Shown piece by piece: positions 6,234-6,239 of a stretch of DNA of 6,239 nucleotides. Below the pieces are notes generated by a model. It was not told the DNA's origin. It saw nothing but the letters and a program-made list of their open reading frames with translations, and did not search any database. The stretch covers positions 1 through 6,239 of the forward strand of contig JAAZGN010000148.1 of the NCBI GenBank assembly GCA_012511185.1, written 5' to 3'. A program made the translations under genes and the position numbers. Source of the stretch: Clostridiaceae bacterium. Its GTDB lineage: Bacteria; Bacillota; Clostridia; Saccharofermentanales; DTU023. Position 1 is the first letter of the stretch. Each line of letters starts with the position of its first letter.

Positions 6234-6239
6234 GCGCAG

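Noticed and set aside
1..6239. CRISPR arrays, insertion sequences or prophage genes
   Set aside because: No spaced direct repeats, transposase motifs, terminal inverted repeats or phage structural genes were seen on either strand. All long frames are explained by ordinary chromosomal genes.

Overview
The window looks like a piece of a bacterial chromosome from the Bacillota, most likely a Clostridia-type lineage. Three things point there: a UPF0340/DUF436 (YwlG-type) protein, an MMPL transporter paired with a separate X-X-X-Leu-X-X-Gly heptad-repeat protein and a divergent TetR regulator, and consistently strong AGGAG-type ribosome binding sites. This assignment is an inference from gene content; nothing in the window fixes the genus. 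Genes are densely packed. No insertion sequence, prophage gene, CRISPR array or rRNA is visible, and no gene-free stretch reaches 300 bases.

Layout from left to right. (1) Positions 1-401 hold the 3' part of a plus-strand gene for a membrane-anchored protein with a small extracytoplasmic beta-rich domain. It is cut by the left edge. (2) A strong hairpin at 426-450, flanked by A and T runs, can terminate transcription in both directions between this gene and the convergent operon. (3) A two-gene minus-strand operon follows. The MMPL/RND-type transporter (2465-4609) is transcribed first. It overlaps by ATGA the gene for an exported heptad-repeat coiled-coil protein (501-2468). (4) A 200-base divergent control region (about 4610-4822) contains inverted repeats and candidate promoters. 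(5) On the plus strand, a TetR-family regulator (4823-5527) is followed 23 bases later by a UPF0340/DUF436 gene (5551-6114). (6) At the right edge a tRNA-Thr(UGU) gene lies on the minus strand (6158-6233), with its own terminator (6119-6154) in the gap before the UPF0340 gene.

The central unit is the TetR regulator with the divergent transporter pair. The expected logic is that the TetR protein binds the TCGACA-CA-TGTCGA inverted repeat in the shared control region and represses the MMPL operon, and probably itself, until a ligand releases it. The MMPL protein would use the proton gradient to move a hydrophobic or amphipathic substrate. The heptad-repeat protein is translationally coupled to it and exported across the membrane, so it is a good candidate for an obligate extracytoplasmic partner. 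The substrate and the inducer cannot be read from the sequence. The UPF0340 gene may be co-transcribed with the regulator but has no established functional link to it.
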